DNA of 64,000 bases from Synchiropus splendidus (taxonomy: Eukaryota; Chordata; Actinopteri; Syngnathiformes; Callionymidae), in assembly GCF_027744825.2 (NCBI RefSeq), contig NC_071335.1, positions 8,967,001 to 9,031,000 of the forward strand. The letters are read 5' to 3'. The position numbers were made by a program, and so were the translations under genes. The notes under the pieces were generated by a model. The model made no database searches. It had not been told where the DNA came from and worked only from the letters and a program-made list of their open reading frames with translations. Position 1 is the stretch's first letter. Each line of letters opens with the position of its first letter. Shown in pieces: positions 13,925 to 24,589 of the stretch.

Positions 13925-15999
13925 CTTCTTATCAAAGGTTAGAAGGCCAATTTACAGAGGAAGAAGTAGATTCGATCTGGCACACATTGCTGGAGCCAAG
14001 GTGCTTAAGAAGGGTCTGCAGGTGATTTGTAGATTCGTTCCAGCCATGTGCCATAACCAAAAGGGAAGCTCCAAACAAACAGGGAAGCGGAAGGAGACAA
14101 AAACAGAAGTGATACAAAATAAAAGCGAATCATGACAAAGGGCTCCAGAAGGGCCCTTCCTCATAAGGAAAAAAAAATCTGGCGTTTGAGCACCATGTTG
14201 GGTCTATCAATGCATGTCCTTGACAAGGATGTAGTCTGGAGCAAACAGCCCATATGTCTACGTTCAGGTTGTTTTTATGTGTACGTTTGTCGATGTAATA
14301 GATAAGGTCTTAATTAAAATAAACTTGAATGATAAATTACCAACAGGTTTGCAGTCGAGGCTTGTTAGACCAGGTATTCTGCTCTCTGCTCAGACAATTG
14401 AAGCTGACTGCAAGTAGCCTTGCTCCGGTGTAGGGGTCGAGAGGTCAAATGGTCCGTTGTGGCCATGTGGAGTTCTGTTATTTGTTGTGGGCTTTCATTT
14501 TTCCAATAAATAGAACATTGAATTCCCAATATGCCTTTCTGCCAACTAATTATCCAACCCACCAAACACAAGTCAATGGTGGAATAAACTAGTTGGTATT
14601 GTGACCAATGGCAACCCACATACTCGGCCCACAAATGTTTGTAAGTTCCAAGAGGCTTTCCAACAATTAAAAGATTCAACAGCACAAAGTACAACAGTTA
14701 AAATCTGCTATTCGTCAACCAACATCACCGTCATGTATTTAACCAAATACAGTCTTTGAATCAAAGATTCATTCATAAGCCTCTCTTATCATGAGTGGTT
14801 GCTCAACTCCTCATGCTCTTCAACTTTCAGTGGAGCATCATTTAACCAGAGAGGCTTGCATATTGTGTCCATATTTGTGCCTGTATATATAGTACGGGTT
14901 CTGCGAGGGTGGTGGGCGCTCACCTCCCAAAGCCTCTATTCCCTTGCTGTGGTTCCATGGGAACCTGTATGCAACTAATCCCCCTTTTGGCTGGAGACAG
15001 CGTCTCCAAACAAATCATGCAGCTCTAAGACCCAGCACTTCTCAAGTGGGCTCCTGGCTCCCTTTGCCAAGCTTCGCCAAAAAATCCTGCTCCTTTCTTC
15101 TCGCCTTTCTCATATGCTTCACATAAAACAGCTACCTAGCGTGAGGCAAATCCCCTTGTCTCTGTCTCTTTTCTTCTAGGAGCACGGGAAGGAGAAAGAA
15201 ATGGGGTGTGGATAAGCTCCATCAGCAGGAGATTGTCAAGTTGAAGAACTAAGATGACCTGTTTAGAAAAAAAAAGGGGCGAGTGTGAAGAATGGGTGTA
15301 GATGAAGGGGTCATTGTTTGATTGCAAGAGAGAGGAAAGTGAAGATAAATGAGCAGATCTCCAGACTTTCATGTGGCTTTCCTTTACCCTATGGTGAAGC
15401 ACAAACACCACCTCACGGAGAGACTTTAGTCAAAGGCCCTTCTCAGTAATAATCACTGAACGCATGATATGAAAACAAATATTGTAAAGAAATATGTTAA
15501 CTTTGCTCATATAACACGCTCCGTTTGCTTACACATCCAGTGTCAACTAGTATATATGGACATTACCTGCAACCTATACATCATATATGCTCAATAGCAT
15601 CCGCATACATGTGCAAGCGTCCTGTAAGTTGTACGTGCTTGGTGCATGCAAGTATGAAGTATCACATCACTGTTGTAATTACTCAGAATGGTTAAAGGTC
15701 ATCTGTATTTAATGCAAGGTTGACAGTTCTTAGACATTTTGTCAAAACTACTGGCCTTAGTACCAAGTGGTGACAAGGAAGTCGTCGTAGAAAATGATAT
15801 TGGGCCCCTGTTGAACACATCAGTGTGTTTCTGTTAAACATTTACATTAGTAATTGTATATAAGCCCCGCCCATCAAAACACTCAGACCAGTTCACCTTC
15901 GTGCAGCGATGTGAGTGTGTGCTGTTCATGCACAAACAGACTGATGCACATACACACACACACAGTCCCCAGCCTCTCACACTTAACTTTACCATCCAA

Positions 16000-16154
16000 A
16001 AGAAATGGCTAAATTTAACAAGGGCTTTCAACAAAACCCAATAATAATAAACAACTTGCGTTTTAACCCTCCCGAGGACAGGCCAAAGTGTCCTTACAAA
16101 ATGTCCACACAAGAAGTATGGCAAAACAAGCACACACACACACACACACACACA

Positions 16155-16237
<83 letters not shown>

Positions 16238-16510
16238 GTTTGTCGCACTCTTGGGGTCAACCACTCATTGCCATAATGCTTGCCACACCCTCTCACCCAA
16301 AACCTAACCATCCAAACAAATGGCTAAGCTTAACCAGGACTCTGAACTCAACCTGTGCCCAATTATAATGACCCACATATTTTAAAGTTTTCATCCTCAA
16401 ATTGAGGCTTAGCCTTATGGGGTCCAGCCAAATGTTCCCACAAAGTCATACAGTCACTGGATAGTGAGAGTGTTTTTGTCAAGAATTGGTCCCCACAAAG
16501 TAGGGTAAAA
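16000..16510 (-). repeat. Dispersed repeat flanking a CA microsatellite (relative of 28.6-29.15 kb)
   Basis: The reverse complement of 16283-16450 matches 29000-29142 closely, including 'cctcaatttgaggatgaa' and 'agagtcctggttaag'. A second, more decayed copy of the same unit lies at about 16000-16115, and the two are separated by the CA tract. The 'ttggtccccacaaagtaggg' phrase at the right end is typical of a common teleost repeat family associated with CA/GT tracts. No open frame belongs to it. Confidence 0.65.
16131..16233. repeat. (CA)n microsatellite
   Basis: About 100 bases of CA dinucleotide with two CAGA interruptions. It reads as runs of Val-Cys on the minus strand and His-Thr on the plus strand, which explains the long meaningless frames here. 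Confidence 0.95.
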
Positions 16511-17886
16511 AAAAAAAGCACATAGACAAACATGTTCATTGAGATCATAACAATGTGAAACACTGCGCTAGATAACTTGAACCATGCTGCCATGATCTGT
16601 TGAAGGCAGACCACTCTCTCTTGCACAGCTCCATCTCTTTAAGAGAGCCGCTGCCTCCTTAGAAGAACATCCAGAATGTGGAATTGTAAATATGGTACTG
16701 CAGCCAACCAATCTGGACTTACAGTGCTCTTCAAGCCATTCAGACACACGAACACAGCAGCTCAGCAGTAACACAAAATTAGCAGCAAACAGGAAGCAAT
16801 CACAATAAATTGATTGTTCTTGTAAGACTCCTACCAGAACTGGTGAAATAGTACGAGACCACTTGCTCTCAATTGTGTCTGTGACAGCCTCACTTTCTCA
16901 CTTTTGTGAGAGGACATAAAGCAAGGTTGGAGGTTGCATTCTATTTTTCATTTCTGCTGGACAACAGCTAGTACATGCGTCACTGAAGCTAGAGTTTCAT
17001 TTTTTGTAGTTCAGATTCGTGTGCACAGTAGATGGAACTATGTGCTCAGAAAATTCATAGTTCATAATGAGTTTTTACAGTCTGTAGTTGACTAAGACTA
17101 TGATTAGCACTTTCTAGTTATTAACAATGGAGGACTTGAAGCAAGGGAGTGGTCCTCTACCTTACAAATCCTCAGCCTGTCTGGCCGAAAGAGACTGCAA
17201 CAGAATAAATTGAAATTGTCATAGACCATAAGGCAGTGAGGGAATTGAGGCCGGAGAAAATGAAAGCTTAGAACACGTCAGACTACATTTGATGATGAGG
17301 GAAGCAATGGTAACCTACCTGTGTCGCAGTGTTGCCTCCCAGAAGCGATGATGGTGTGCACCTTTGCTCCAGGAAGACTGCGTTGTGGCATTGACAAAAT
17401 GCAAATGGCATACAACAGTCACCAATAATCAGCTTGGTCAGGGATAAAAGTGGACGAAGAGGAGACGCCACACAACTCTAGACAACACCACCTCATTGAT
17501 CAGATACCTCTAAAGCTTCTTGGTTTTCTGAATGTGATTCCCTTTAACGCTGCACACATTGCAGGCTGTATGTGTTCAGTGTTCTCTGATCTGTCACAAC
17601 AGACATTGTTGAACCCAAGCAAAACAACATGCAGGTGAGTGGCGGCAACATGGGGACGCAAAGCCCTTGCATTTACATTAACCTTCTTTATATTGATCTA
17701 AATGCATGCAGATATAAGGAAGCGTCGTGATGCACACACATGAATCCAATGTTTGGATCCTGTAACATGAAACGCTGCAGTGTTGGTGCTTGTGACGACA
17801 CAAGTGCTGCAAGACTGGAGACAATGTCACCATAAGAGTTACATCATGAGACGAAAATGATCAAAAGAGAGGGGATGTAAAAGTCA

Positions 17887-18109
17887 TCCCAGATAGCAGA
17901 GGACACAGATTCAGCGTTGGATTTTGTTATTTTATAGTTGCTTATGATTGGTTGAGGATAAAAAATAAATGTTGATTGTCAATGTCAAATAGATGTTGCA
18001 ATTTCAACATTAGAAGAACATACACTGATTCAATGCTGAATTACATTGATTTATGGTCAGAATTGGTTGAAATGTCAACATTGATTTAATGTCTTTTTGT
18101 TAACTGGGA
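17887..18109. repeat. MITE-like fish repeat with TCCCAG/CTGGGA ends
   Basis: The block begins 'tcccagatagc' and ends 'gttaactggga', so the two ends form a short inverted repeat. Between them lie several 'ttgattgtcaatgt' and 'tcaatgctgaattacattga' phrases that I recognise from a high-copy teleost repeat. About 220 bp, no coding capacity. Confidence 0.5.
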
Positions 18110-18681
18110 TGCTACTATGTTTGCTCTGTTAACTTGCTTCACTGTAAATGGCACACAGCTGAAACCACTCAGTAATGAAGCCACCTGTCTTCACTAGTCA
18201 GGCCTGAAGTCCACCGTGCCAGATCATCAGACAACCTCTCTGTTTTCTGCTGTTTCCTCACACTGTCATTCCTGCAGCTCGAGCTTTTACAGGATCTATT
18301 CATGCGCTAGTGTTGACTACCATGCTCCTCCTGTTCTGTTCTCCTTACTCCAGTCGTCCATGATAGTTTAGCTCTTCTAAATATTGAGGTTGAACAGATG
18401 ATATAGCTCTGCGTGTGAGTAGAGAGAGAGAGAGTCATTCATCCACCTGATCTCCTGGCATCCTTGGGCACCCAGCACAGATACACAGTTCTTCATGTGC
18501 AGCAACAGGCCATAGTGTTTTGCATTGAACAAGACATCAGACAGCAAATGGAGAAAAATAGCTCATCAGACTCTGCCAATTAGCATCGAGAACATTAAAA
18601 CTGCCAACTTATGAACGTTACTGTATCTGGAATATACAAACTGAAACCTTGACATGAGCAAGCTTGGCACCACATCGAGGC

Positions 18682-18774
18682 GCTGGCCTCAGCCTGAGAC
18701 TGTGATCGATTGGCTCCTCACCCAGGTAAGCACTGCCCACCACCTATAACCCCCTTGTCTTCCGCTACTCAGCC
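18682..18774 (+). repeat. Left inverted terminal repeat of DIRS copy 2
   Basis: Reverse complement of 20171-20262. A run of 32 bases (about 18735-18766, around 'cccaccacctataaccc') is identical between the arms; the outer part differs at several positions. Long inverted ends are the form expected for DIRS elements and separate them from LTR retrotransposons, which have direct repeats. Confidence 0.85.
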
Positions 18775-18890
18775 CCTTTTGGAACTCAGCTGCAGAAGAC
18801 AGGCCTGCTGGGCAGCCATTTAGCGGGACTACGCACATATTCACAGAACTGTGGATGCATTAGGTAACCCAGATTTCTATGTTGTATGTG

Positions 18891-18920
18891 CTTCGCTGTT
18901 GGTTAAAAACCACAGCGAAG
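18891..18920. repeat. Small hairpin just inside the left DIRS end
   Basis: 'cttcgctgttggtt' pairs with 'aaccacagcgaag' across a short A-rich loop, with one extra T in the left arm. It sits where copy 1 has the 'gtgctccgccctctaac' phrase, so it may be part of the element's folded terminus. Confidence 0.55.
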
Positions 18921-18934
18921 GCCAGTGGGATAAG

Positions 18935-19698
18935 TTACCTCCCAGCATAACCTGGAAGAAAAAGGCCGTACCTCATCAAACAAGCGTCCGACGTCCTACC
19001 AGTCAGCCAAGGACAAAAAAACTGCCCCATAAATGACAGTATGAGCCACAGAAGAGTCCTCCATGCCCTGCAAGTAAGTGTGAACAAAGTCGATGCCGAT
19101 GACCAGGATGCCGCCTGGCAGATGTCCTCCATTGAAGCACAGCAGGAAAGAGTGGCAGATGAAGAAATGGACCTCGTAGAATGTGCTCTGAGGCCCTTAG
19201 GACCTCTGCACCCGCAGCCACGTATGCCTTCTTAATGGCTGAGAAGAAACTGGTCTCCCTCTGAGACTCTCACCATGTCTATCTGAGACCTCCACTTCTG
19301 TTGACATAACATGACAAGGCACGGACTGGACACAACCTGTGCATTCTTACCTATTGGTCATTCTGATGAGGAGGATGGAAAGACCTCAAGATGACCACCT
19401 GCGACAGGTACGCCAATATGATCACCTTCGTCTTGAAAGCTGGATTGGGGTGAAAGGTCAAGTCCCCATCACCCCCAAAAGACGTACACCTGAGATTGAC
19501 TGACAAAGCCGCCAGGTTACTCACCCGCTTTGCCGTAGCCAAGGCTGTCTTCAGAATCAGATCCTCAGGTGAAGACTCTGCCAAAGGTTCAAACAGGGAA
19601 TTACAAAGCCCCTCCAGAACCACTTGAAGACACTCTCTCGGAATCAGACTCCTAAAAGAAGCATTGGATGACTCCTCGCTGAGAAGCGACCCAGACAC
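18935..19698 (-). pseudogene. DIRS-type tyrosine recombinase remnant (copy 2)
   Basis: The N-terminal half (19698-19351) reads 'FEPLAESSPEDLILKTALA' and then 'TAKRVSNLAALSV', the segment that carries the first catalytic arginine of DIRS recombinases. The C-terminal half (19132-18935) has 'MEDICQAASWSSAST'. A Phe-Val-His-Thr-Tyr segment holding the likely catalytic tyrosine is present but lies in a different frame from 'AASW'. Between the halves, the H-x-x-R block is decayed. The gene is therefore broken by frameshifts. Confidence 0.7.
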
Positions 19699-19871
19699 TA
19701 GTGTCCCAACATAATGGCAGCCGCAAACACGTTCAGTGTAGAAGCTTCCCGTCCTTTATCCAGCAGATCCTGGAGAAAGGAAAGAACACCAGCGAGAGCA
19801 CAACTAACCTGCATGAGGCCTTAAGACTCATACCAGTTCACAAAGAAGTCAGTGGCTGGAGCTGGAGCACT

Positions 19872-20135
19872 CTATACCGTCGAAGCAACTGCACCCGACA
19901 ATGCCATGTCAAGCAATTTCAACCTTTCAACATCCAAACCTTGTGAGGAAGTCTGAGCATGGACATGCTCGACACACACCTCCGGTGATGACCATTTAGT
20001 TGTTGGGCGTGAGTTGAAGAACTGCAAATGTGCTGTGACCAAACACGTGGCACAGGCATCGTGCTGGTCTGCAGCATCAGGACCGAGCTCATATGACTTG
20101 CAGGTACCAAATATTACTGAGTACTTAGCACCCAA
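19872..20135 (-). pseudogene. Possible ORF1 (gag-like) N-terminal fragment of DIRS copy 2
   Basis: A minus-strand frame next to the right inverted repeat contains 'DQHDACATCLVTAHLQF', which resembles the Cys-x-x-Cys-Leu-x-x-x-His segment near the start of fish DIRS ORF1. The position, immediately inside the 5' terminal repeat, supports this reading. The rest of the frame is not recognisable. Confidence 0.4.
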
Positions 20136-20170
20136 TGATAATCACAAGTCAAAGGCTGAGTTTAAAAAGA

Positions 20171-20262
20171 GGCTGAACAGCGGAAGACAAGGGGGTTATA
20201 GGTGGTGGGCGGTGCCTACCTGGGCAGTGAGCCCATCAATCGAAGTCTAGGACCGAGCCCAG
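20171..20262 (-). repeat. Right inverted terminal repeat of DIRS copy 2
   Basis: Partner of 18682-18774. It is followed to about 20330 by more element-like sequence ('agagggcggagcacatatgg'), whose reverse complement resembles 10801-10830 of copy 1 and 18880-18900 of copy 2. Confidence 0.85.
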
Positions 20263-20330
20263 TGCATCCATGTGGATTAACCAACCACAAAGAGCGGTAG
20301 AGGGCGGAGCACATATGGCATAGAAGTGGA

Positions 20331-21289
20331 ATAGAATAGTTTACAGCAAACGATAATCCATGTAATTTTACCGAGAAAATGATACCTCTAGCGTTCAGCA
20401 ACTCTATGTGAACATTCAGTCTGGTCCAAGATAAGTCACTTGATATCCAGGTGAAAATAACTTCAAGTAGCAAGTGGTATTAGACGGAGCCATTGACTTT
20501 CATTGAAAAAAGTAAAAGTGAATAAATAAGTAAAAGCTGCAACAAATACAGTTTTCTGAATAAAAAAAATGTGAGGCTGTCGACCTTTCACCTCAGCGGT
20601 CTGCCATTATATATATATTTAATATGAAAACAAATGTACCGTACTCCTCGGAAACGCCAGTAGATGGTGCCAAAGTAGTATTTCCCGCCTATGTTTTAGT
20701 TCCTGTTACACATTACTAACCGAAAAGCTTCGAAGAATGTCTGTCTTCCTGCAGTGGTATCTTCATGCACTGTCATGCACAAACTCTCGATGGGTTGCTG
20801 TCTCTCACCATTCTAAAGGACACCAAGCCAAAACCGCATTTATTGATTATGTGACTTTTTCTTTTTTTGCAGACAAAGCATGTAAAAATGCTCATTTTAT
20901 AGATTTTAATGTGCATATCTATTTTTTTTTTTTACTTCTGCTTTTGTGTCACCATTTTTTTTATTTTATTTTAGACATTGAATTCTTCTTCTCTTCCCAT
21001 GTATTAAGAAAGTACCAGTGAAAATAAATATATATAAATAAATAAGATATCAGTGATTCAGATTTTTATTGAAGTAAAAATATGTTAAATTCATGTTTCC
21101 TTTGACAAAGTGTTTCCCATCTGCGATGTGAAATCCTGATTTACTGAATAATATATCTTGAGCACTTCTGTTAGAATGTATCATTTAGCCATCTGCAGCT
21201 GACAGATGCTCTGCAGCAACCTCAAACAGGAAGTGGGCAGAACTGAGTTGATACAGAGCTGCGACACATTTTCCACTCTAACTTGTAAA
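20331..21289. other. Upstream region of the MYADM-like gene
   Basis: AT-rich DNA with no gene. It includes poly-T stretches at about 20.92 and 20.96 kb, a CTCF-like motif (20657-20670) and short A/T repeats near 21.03 kb. Confidence 0.6.
20657..20670 (+). promoter_or_regulatory. CTCF-like motif
   Basis: 'CCAGTAGATGGTGC' matches the CTCF core consensus CCASYAGRKGGCRS at 13 of 14 positions (T in place of the conserved C). One-mismatch hits are expected about once per window by chance, so this alone is weak. Confidence 0.35.
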
Positions 21290-21299
21290 GATATATATA
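21290..21299 (+). promoter_or_regulatory. Possible TATA box of the MYADM-like gene
   Basis: 'gatatatata' lies about 160 bases upstream of the start codon, at a distance that allows a short 5' leader. An alternative is that a 5' non-coding exon is spliced to the 'gacctcag' acceptor-like site ending at 21439, in which case this is chance. Confidence 0.3.
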
Positions 21300-21454
21300 G
21301 ATATTGTCATAAACAAGTCCGAGCTTTGAAGACTTTTTTCCTCAGCGGGAAGTAACATTTTCTTCTTGTTGACTTGAGGACTCTTCAGTTGATCATCCTG
21401 GATCTCATGGGGTTCTGCTGATTACTTGGATGACCTCAGACAAAAGACTGAAAA

Positions 21455-22324
21455 ATGCCTGTGATTGTACTGGACGTGAAAGACTTCACCACTCCTCTCT
21501 TCTTCGTGAGAACATTGGAAGTGTTTTCAACTTGTGCAACTTTTAGTCTGGTGGGCTCTCTACACTGCATCGACGACGACGTCCAGCGACATGCTAATAC
21601 CTTCTGGATCCTCTGCATGTTCACCTGGTGCTTCTTCTTCACGGTGACTCTCTTCATCCATATTCTGAGCCTGGTCCAGTTTCACAGCATCATCCCAGTC
21701 TCCTGGAAGAACTTGACAGTGACTGTGGCTGCTTTAGGCACTCTCATGTGCCTCAGCGCCTCAGTCATTTATCCTCTGTTGGTCGTGAACCTTGGAAAAA
21801 GCCAGTCTTATTGTGTGGCAGTGGCTGTGACTTCCTGTCTAACAGTCATCACTTATGCCTCAGAGACCTACATCCTAATTTGTACCCAGGCTGAGGAGCA
21901 GAGAGGATATATGGGTCGTGTATGTGGCATCTTCAAGATCGTCCAGCTGTGGGGAAACTGTCATATGATCACCTTGATCATGGAGTCGAACCACTCCCCG
22001 TTGAGCTCTGTCCCTGAGTGGCAGCTGTTGCTCTCTGCTGTGTCTGTCTGTATCTTCATGTCTGTCACCACGTTGCTGGTGATATGTGGTGACTTCGCTG
22101 GCCGCTGTCCTCTGCCTTTTGACAGATTTTTGGGTGTCTTCAATCTGATCGGAGTCTTGCTGTACATGGCGGCCACAGTCATCTGCGTGACAAAGATACT
22201 GGAAAACACTCCTACAGAGATGTTGCTGGTCGTCATGGAGACAGTGGTGGCTGGGATCACACTTCTGGCATACACCATGGACTTTGCCTTCTCCATTAAA
22301 TCGTTGTGTGACAGAAGTCATTAA
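21455..22324 (+). CDS. MYADM-like tandem MARVEL-domain membrane protein
   Basis: Uninterrupted 289-codon frame, the single-coding-exon form usual for myeloid-associated differentiation marker (MYADM) genes. The protein has eight hydrophobic segments at roughly residues 17-37, 49-74, 87-111, 120-142, 157-176, 190-211, 225-247 and 256-280. They fall into two four-helix MARVEL units, and both termini are expected in the cytosol. Family signatures include the N-terminal 'PLFFVRTLEVFSTC' start of MARVEL 1 and 'GYMGRVCGIFKIVQLW' opening MARVEL 2. Mammalian MYADM (about 320 residues) works in cholesterol-rich plasma-membrane domains and helps organise Rac1-dependent spreading and endothelial barrier function. 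Fish have several paralogues, so I name only the family. Kozak context is good (A at -3). It stands alone between a dead DIRS element and a non-coding region, with a polyA signal 288 bases past the stop. Confidence 0.9.
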   Translation: MPVIVLDVKDFTTPLFFVRTLEVFSTCATFSLVGSLHCIDDDVQRHANTFWILCMFTWCFFFTVTLFIHILSLVQFHSIIPVSWKNLTVTVAALGTLMCLSASVIYPLLVVNLGKSQSYCVAVAVTSCLTVITYASETYILICTQAEEQRGYMGRVCGIFKIVQLWGNCHMITLIMESNHSPLSSVPEWQLLLSAVSVCIFMSVTTLLVICGDFAGRCPLPFDRFLGVFNLIGVLLYMAATVICVTKILENTPTEMLLVVMETVVAGITLLAYTMDFAFSIKSLCDRSH

Positions 22325-22611
22325 AGAACCAACGCACTGTGCACTTGGAGTAGCTTTCCAACTTTTTCACAAGCATTGAACTGTTGGGATGTGCAGTGAT
22401 TTGGTGGGCAAGAACGGAAATTGGCCTTAATCAAGTTGAGTAAAGTGATTTCATTTGTCTTCATTGTTTATACACGTTTGATTGTTTTGATTGCGCTTCA
22501 ACCATGAACCCACCTGACCTGGTTTACAGGACAAAGTATGGAGACTCACCCAACTTCAGTGACTTGAAGTGTTTGCACAGGCTTTTTGGCACATGCTTTA
22601 TAGATATACAC

Positions 22612-22617
22612 AATAAA
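22612..22617 (+). terminator. PolyA signal of the MYADM-like gene
   Basis: AATAAA within 'acacaataaagaattttg', 288 bases after the stop codon and the first canonical signal on this strand. Confidence 0.75.
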
Positions 22618-22639
22618 GAATTTTGAAAAAAAGACAGTT

Positions 22640-24589
22640 ATTAGTTGTTGTTTTTTCCATATTTCTCGGGCCACTGATTATTCGGATTCCACTGGGTGCA
22701 GCACATCAAACCTCTGTCAAGACAATGAAACACTGGGGAAACATTTCTGAGTCTCTCTGACTGTGTGTGCCAATGATTGTCGTCAATGAGCAAGGCGCGT
22801 GGGTGGGTTTCGGTGGGTGTGTTTAGGGTGCTTGGTGGCACCAGCTTCAGAAGGGACATGTGGGACTAAACTTACAGCAAAGCTGCTGTGGCTGATGACT
22901 CAATTCACTTAAAAATTCCAACATTTCACTACTCGTAGCAACATCTCGGACAGCCAACAGTGGCCTATCTTACTGAGAAGTTGGCAACACACGCTGACTG
23001 CCCTTAAGATATCCTGAGGTGAGAGAGGCACTTACCCTCAGCGCTTTTTTAAAGGGATCTCCAAAACTGGCACCACATCTACAGACCACAGTCAGAGACC
23101 ATGTCGATGGGAACACCATGGTGTGTGAGTAGGAGGTCTCAAATCTGACGTCAGAGGTAGACCAGTGAGCGAGCCCACCATGTGGTGTGACTAGGATTCA
23201 GGAACAGATGGAGATGGCCAGAAGCAGGGGTAGAAGCAGCAAGAGTTGGAGTAACACCAGGCTACAATAACTGAAGGTCCACGTAGCATGCAGACAGGAA
23301 TATGCACTCGAGAAGTCGGTCTTCGGGTTTAGAATGGCCTCCAACACAGCTCGTTCAATGTCCCAAACCACCACCCTGATGACACAGATGTCCAGCATGA
23401 GGGAGTCAGCCACCAACCTGCTGCTGGGACTTAATATTTTCCCTTCGATGGATGAAAATGAATGGCCACGGACAACAGATAAAATGTGTAATGGTGGCCC
23501 CATTTGCAGATCAAATGAATCTCTATAAGAGTGCAAGGAGTTAGTTAAGCTCACACAAAAGACAGTCAAACGATCCAGCAACATAATAGATCAAAATGTG
23601 GGGAAGGGAAGTCCAGAATGTAGTCAAAAGACAAAGGGAATGAAACAGAGTGTCAAAAGGGAAACACAAAGGCTGACGCACGTTTTCTGTTGAACCACAA
23701 GTATGAGCAGGAGGAGTAGAGAAGTCACCACCAAGTCTGGAGAGGAGAACCTTTGGCAAGGAGTTGGTGAACGCTCTGCACCTTTTGTGCTCTGGTCTAG
23801 ATCTTGATTTGTCCCAATGCCTCAGTCAAGGTAGAATGAAATACAGAGAGATACAGGATGGCCAAATAAAAGTTGGTGGAAAAACTCTCCCATTCAGGAG
23901 CCCAGTGATGGGGACAGACCAAGTTAATGGCACTGCTATCTTTTCAGGGAGGATGCCGTCTTGTCAACAAATGGTAACCAAGCTTAAGTGGTAGGATGCA
24001 GATCTGGGCTGTGCGATGTGAAATCCACTCTCTTAAGTATCCCCTATTATCAGTTTGCCCTCATAGATGAATTGGAAAGAACCATGACACGCAGTCTTTG
24101 CATCTGTCACATATTTCTAAATTATTCTCTCAAAGCACCTGAGTACTCGGGTCAGAACAATATAGTGGTTGGTGCCGACTAAATAAATAAATATTCTCGG
24201 GTGACCTAAAAATATGTAGGATTTATTTTTCTTGATGCAATTAACCACACATCAATTGACAAAAGGTTTGGTATTTTGGAAATCATTTTAAGCGCCTTGA
24301 AGATATTACTGCCTTACCGTCGATTGAACTCAGTTGCAAGTACCATTAGTTTCCAGTAGATGGCAGCAGTTAATCAACTACTTGTGCGTTTCAATATTAG
24401 GCGTGGACGTGTATTTCTAAAATACTCACAACGAAGGGCATCAGTAAAAAATGTTGCATTAATTATGTTATTTGAACGTGGCTTTTTAGCATATATTAGA
24501 TACACGTGACAAATCTAATGTTTAATGGGAAAGAATTGCAGCCCAAGTGATATTTTTGAAAGTGAAAGTTTCGAAAATGAACACGCCTC
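22640..24589. other. Intergenic, no gene recognised
   Basis: A 128-codon minus-strand frame (23584-23198) and a 64-codon plus frame overlap in this stretch, but neither has recognisable motifs or splice context. Otherwise there is only ordinary AT-rich DNA and one CTCF-like motif at 24353. Confidence 0.55.
24353..24366 (+). promoter_or_regulatory. Perfect CTCF core motif
   Basis: 'CCAGTAGATGGCAG' fits CCASYAGRKGGCRS at all 14 positions, in plus orientation. With equal base frequencies about 0.03 perfect hits would be expected in 64 kb on both strands, so this is the best CTCF candidate in the window. It lies between the MYADM-like gene and the candidate TEX2 promoter. Confidence 0.55.

Larger units (their letters stand above)
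10561..13950 (-). mobile_element. Decayed DIRS-1-like tyrosine-recombinase retrotransposon (copy 1)
   Basis: Read on the minus strand, the pieces come in the DIRS order: a gag-like fragment (13924-13691), reverse transcriptase/RNase H (about 12844-12055), a linker with the family's conserved RT C-terminal wording (12199-11794), the C-terminal half of a tyrosine recombinase (11388-11092), and a terminal-repeat region (10830-10561). Every reading frame is broken by stops and frameshifts, so the element is dead. The terminal region resembles that of the second DIRS copy at 18.66 kb. I found no matching inverted repeat at the 13.9-kb side, so that end is probably truncated or too decayed; its boundary is approximate. 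Confidence 0.75.
13951..17886. other. Non-coding region with simple repeats
   Basis: No gene recognised on either strand. The stretch carries a dispersed repeat with a long CA tract at 16.0-16.5 kb (listed separately), several short CA runs near 15.95 kb, and otherwise unique-looking DNA with frequent stops. The longest frames (up to 133 codons) are reading frames through the CA/GT repeat and are not genes. Confidence 0.6.
18661..20330 (-). mobile_element. Internally deleted DIRS-1-like element with inverted terminal repeats (copy 2)
   Basis: Inverted terminal repeats at 18682-18774 and 20171-20262 enclose about 1.4 kb that reads, on the minus strand, first an ORF1-like start (20135-19980) and then directly the tyrosine recombinase (19698-18935). 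The reverse transcriptase and RNase H found in copy 1 are absent, so this is a deletion derivative. The left terminal region (18661-18910) resembles that of copy 1 at 10.6-10.83 kb. Frames are interrupted, so it is not autonomous. It lies 1.1 kb upstream of the MYADM-like gene. Confidence 0.75.

Noticed and set aside
15834..16311. Long frames on both strands at the CA tract
   Set aside because: They are translations of the microsatellite (Cys-Val or His-Thr runs).
23198..23584. 128-codon minus-strand frame with a hydrophobic Leu-rich end
   Set aside because: No family resemblance, no promoter or polyA signal near it; the hydrophobic end comes from a CAG/CTG-rich stretch.
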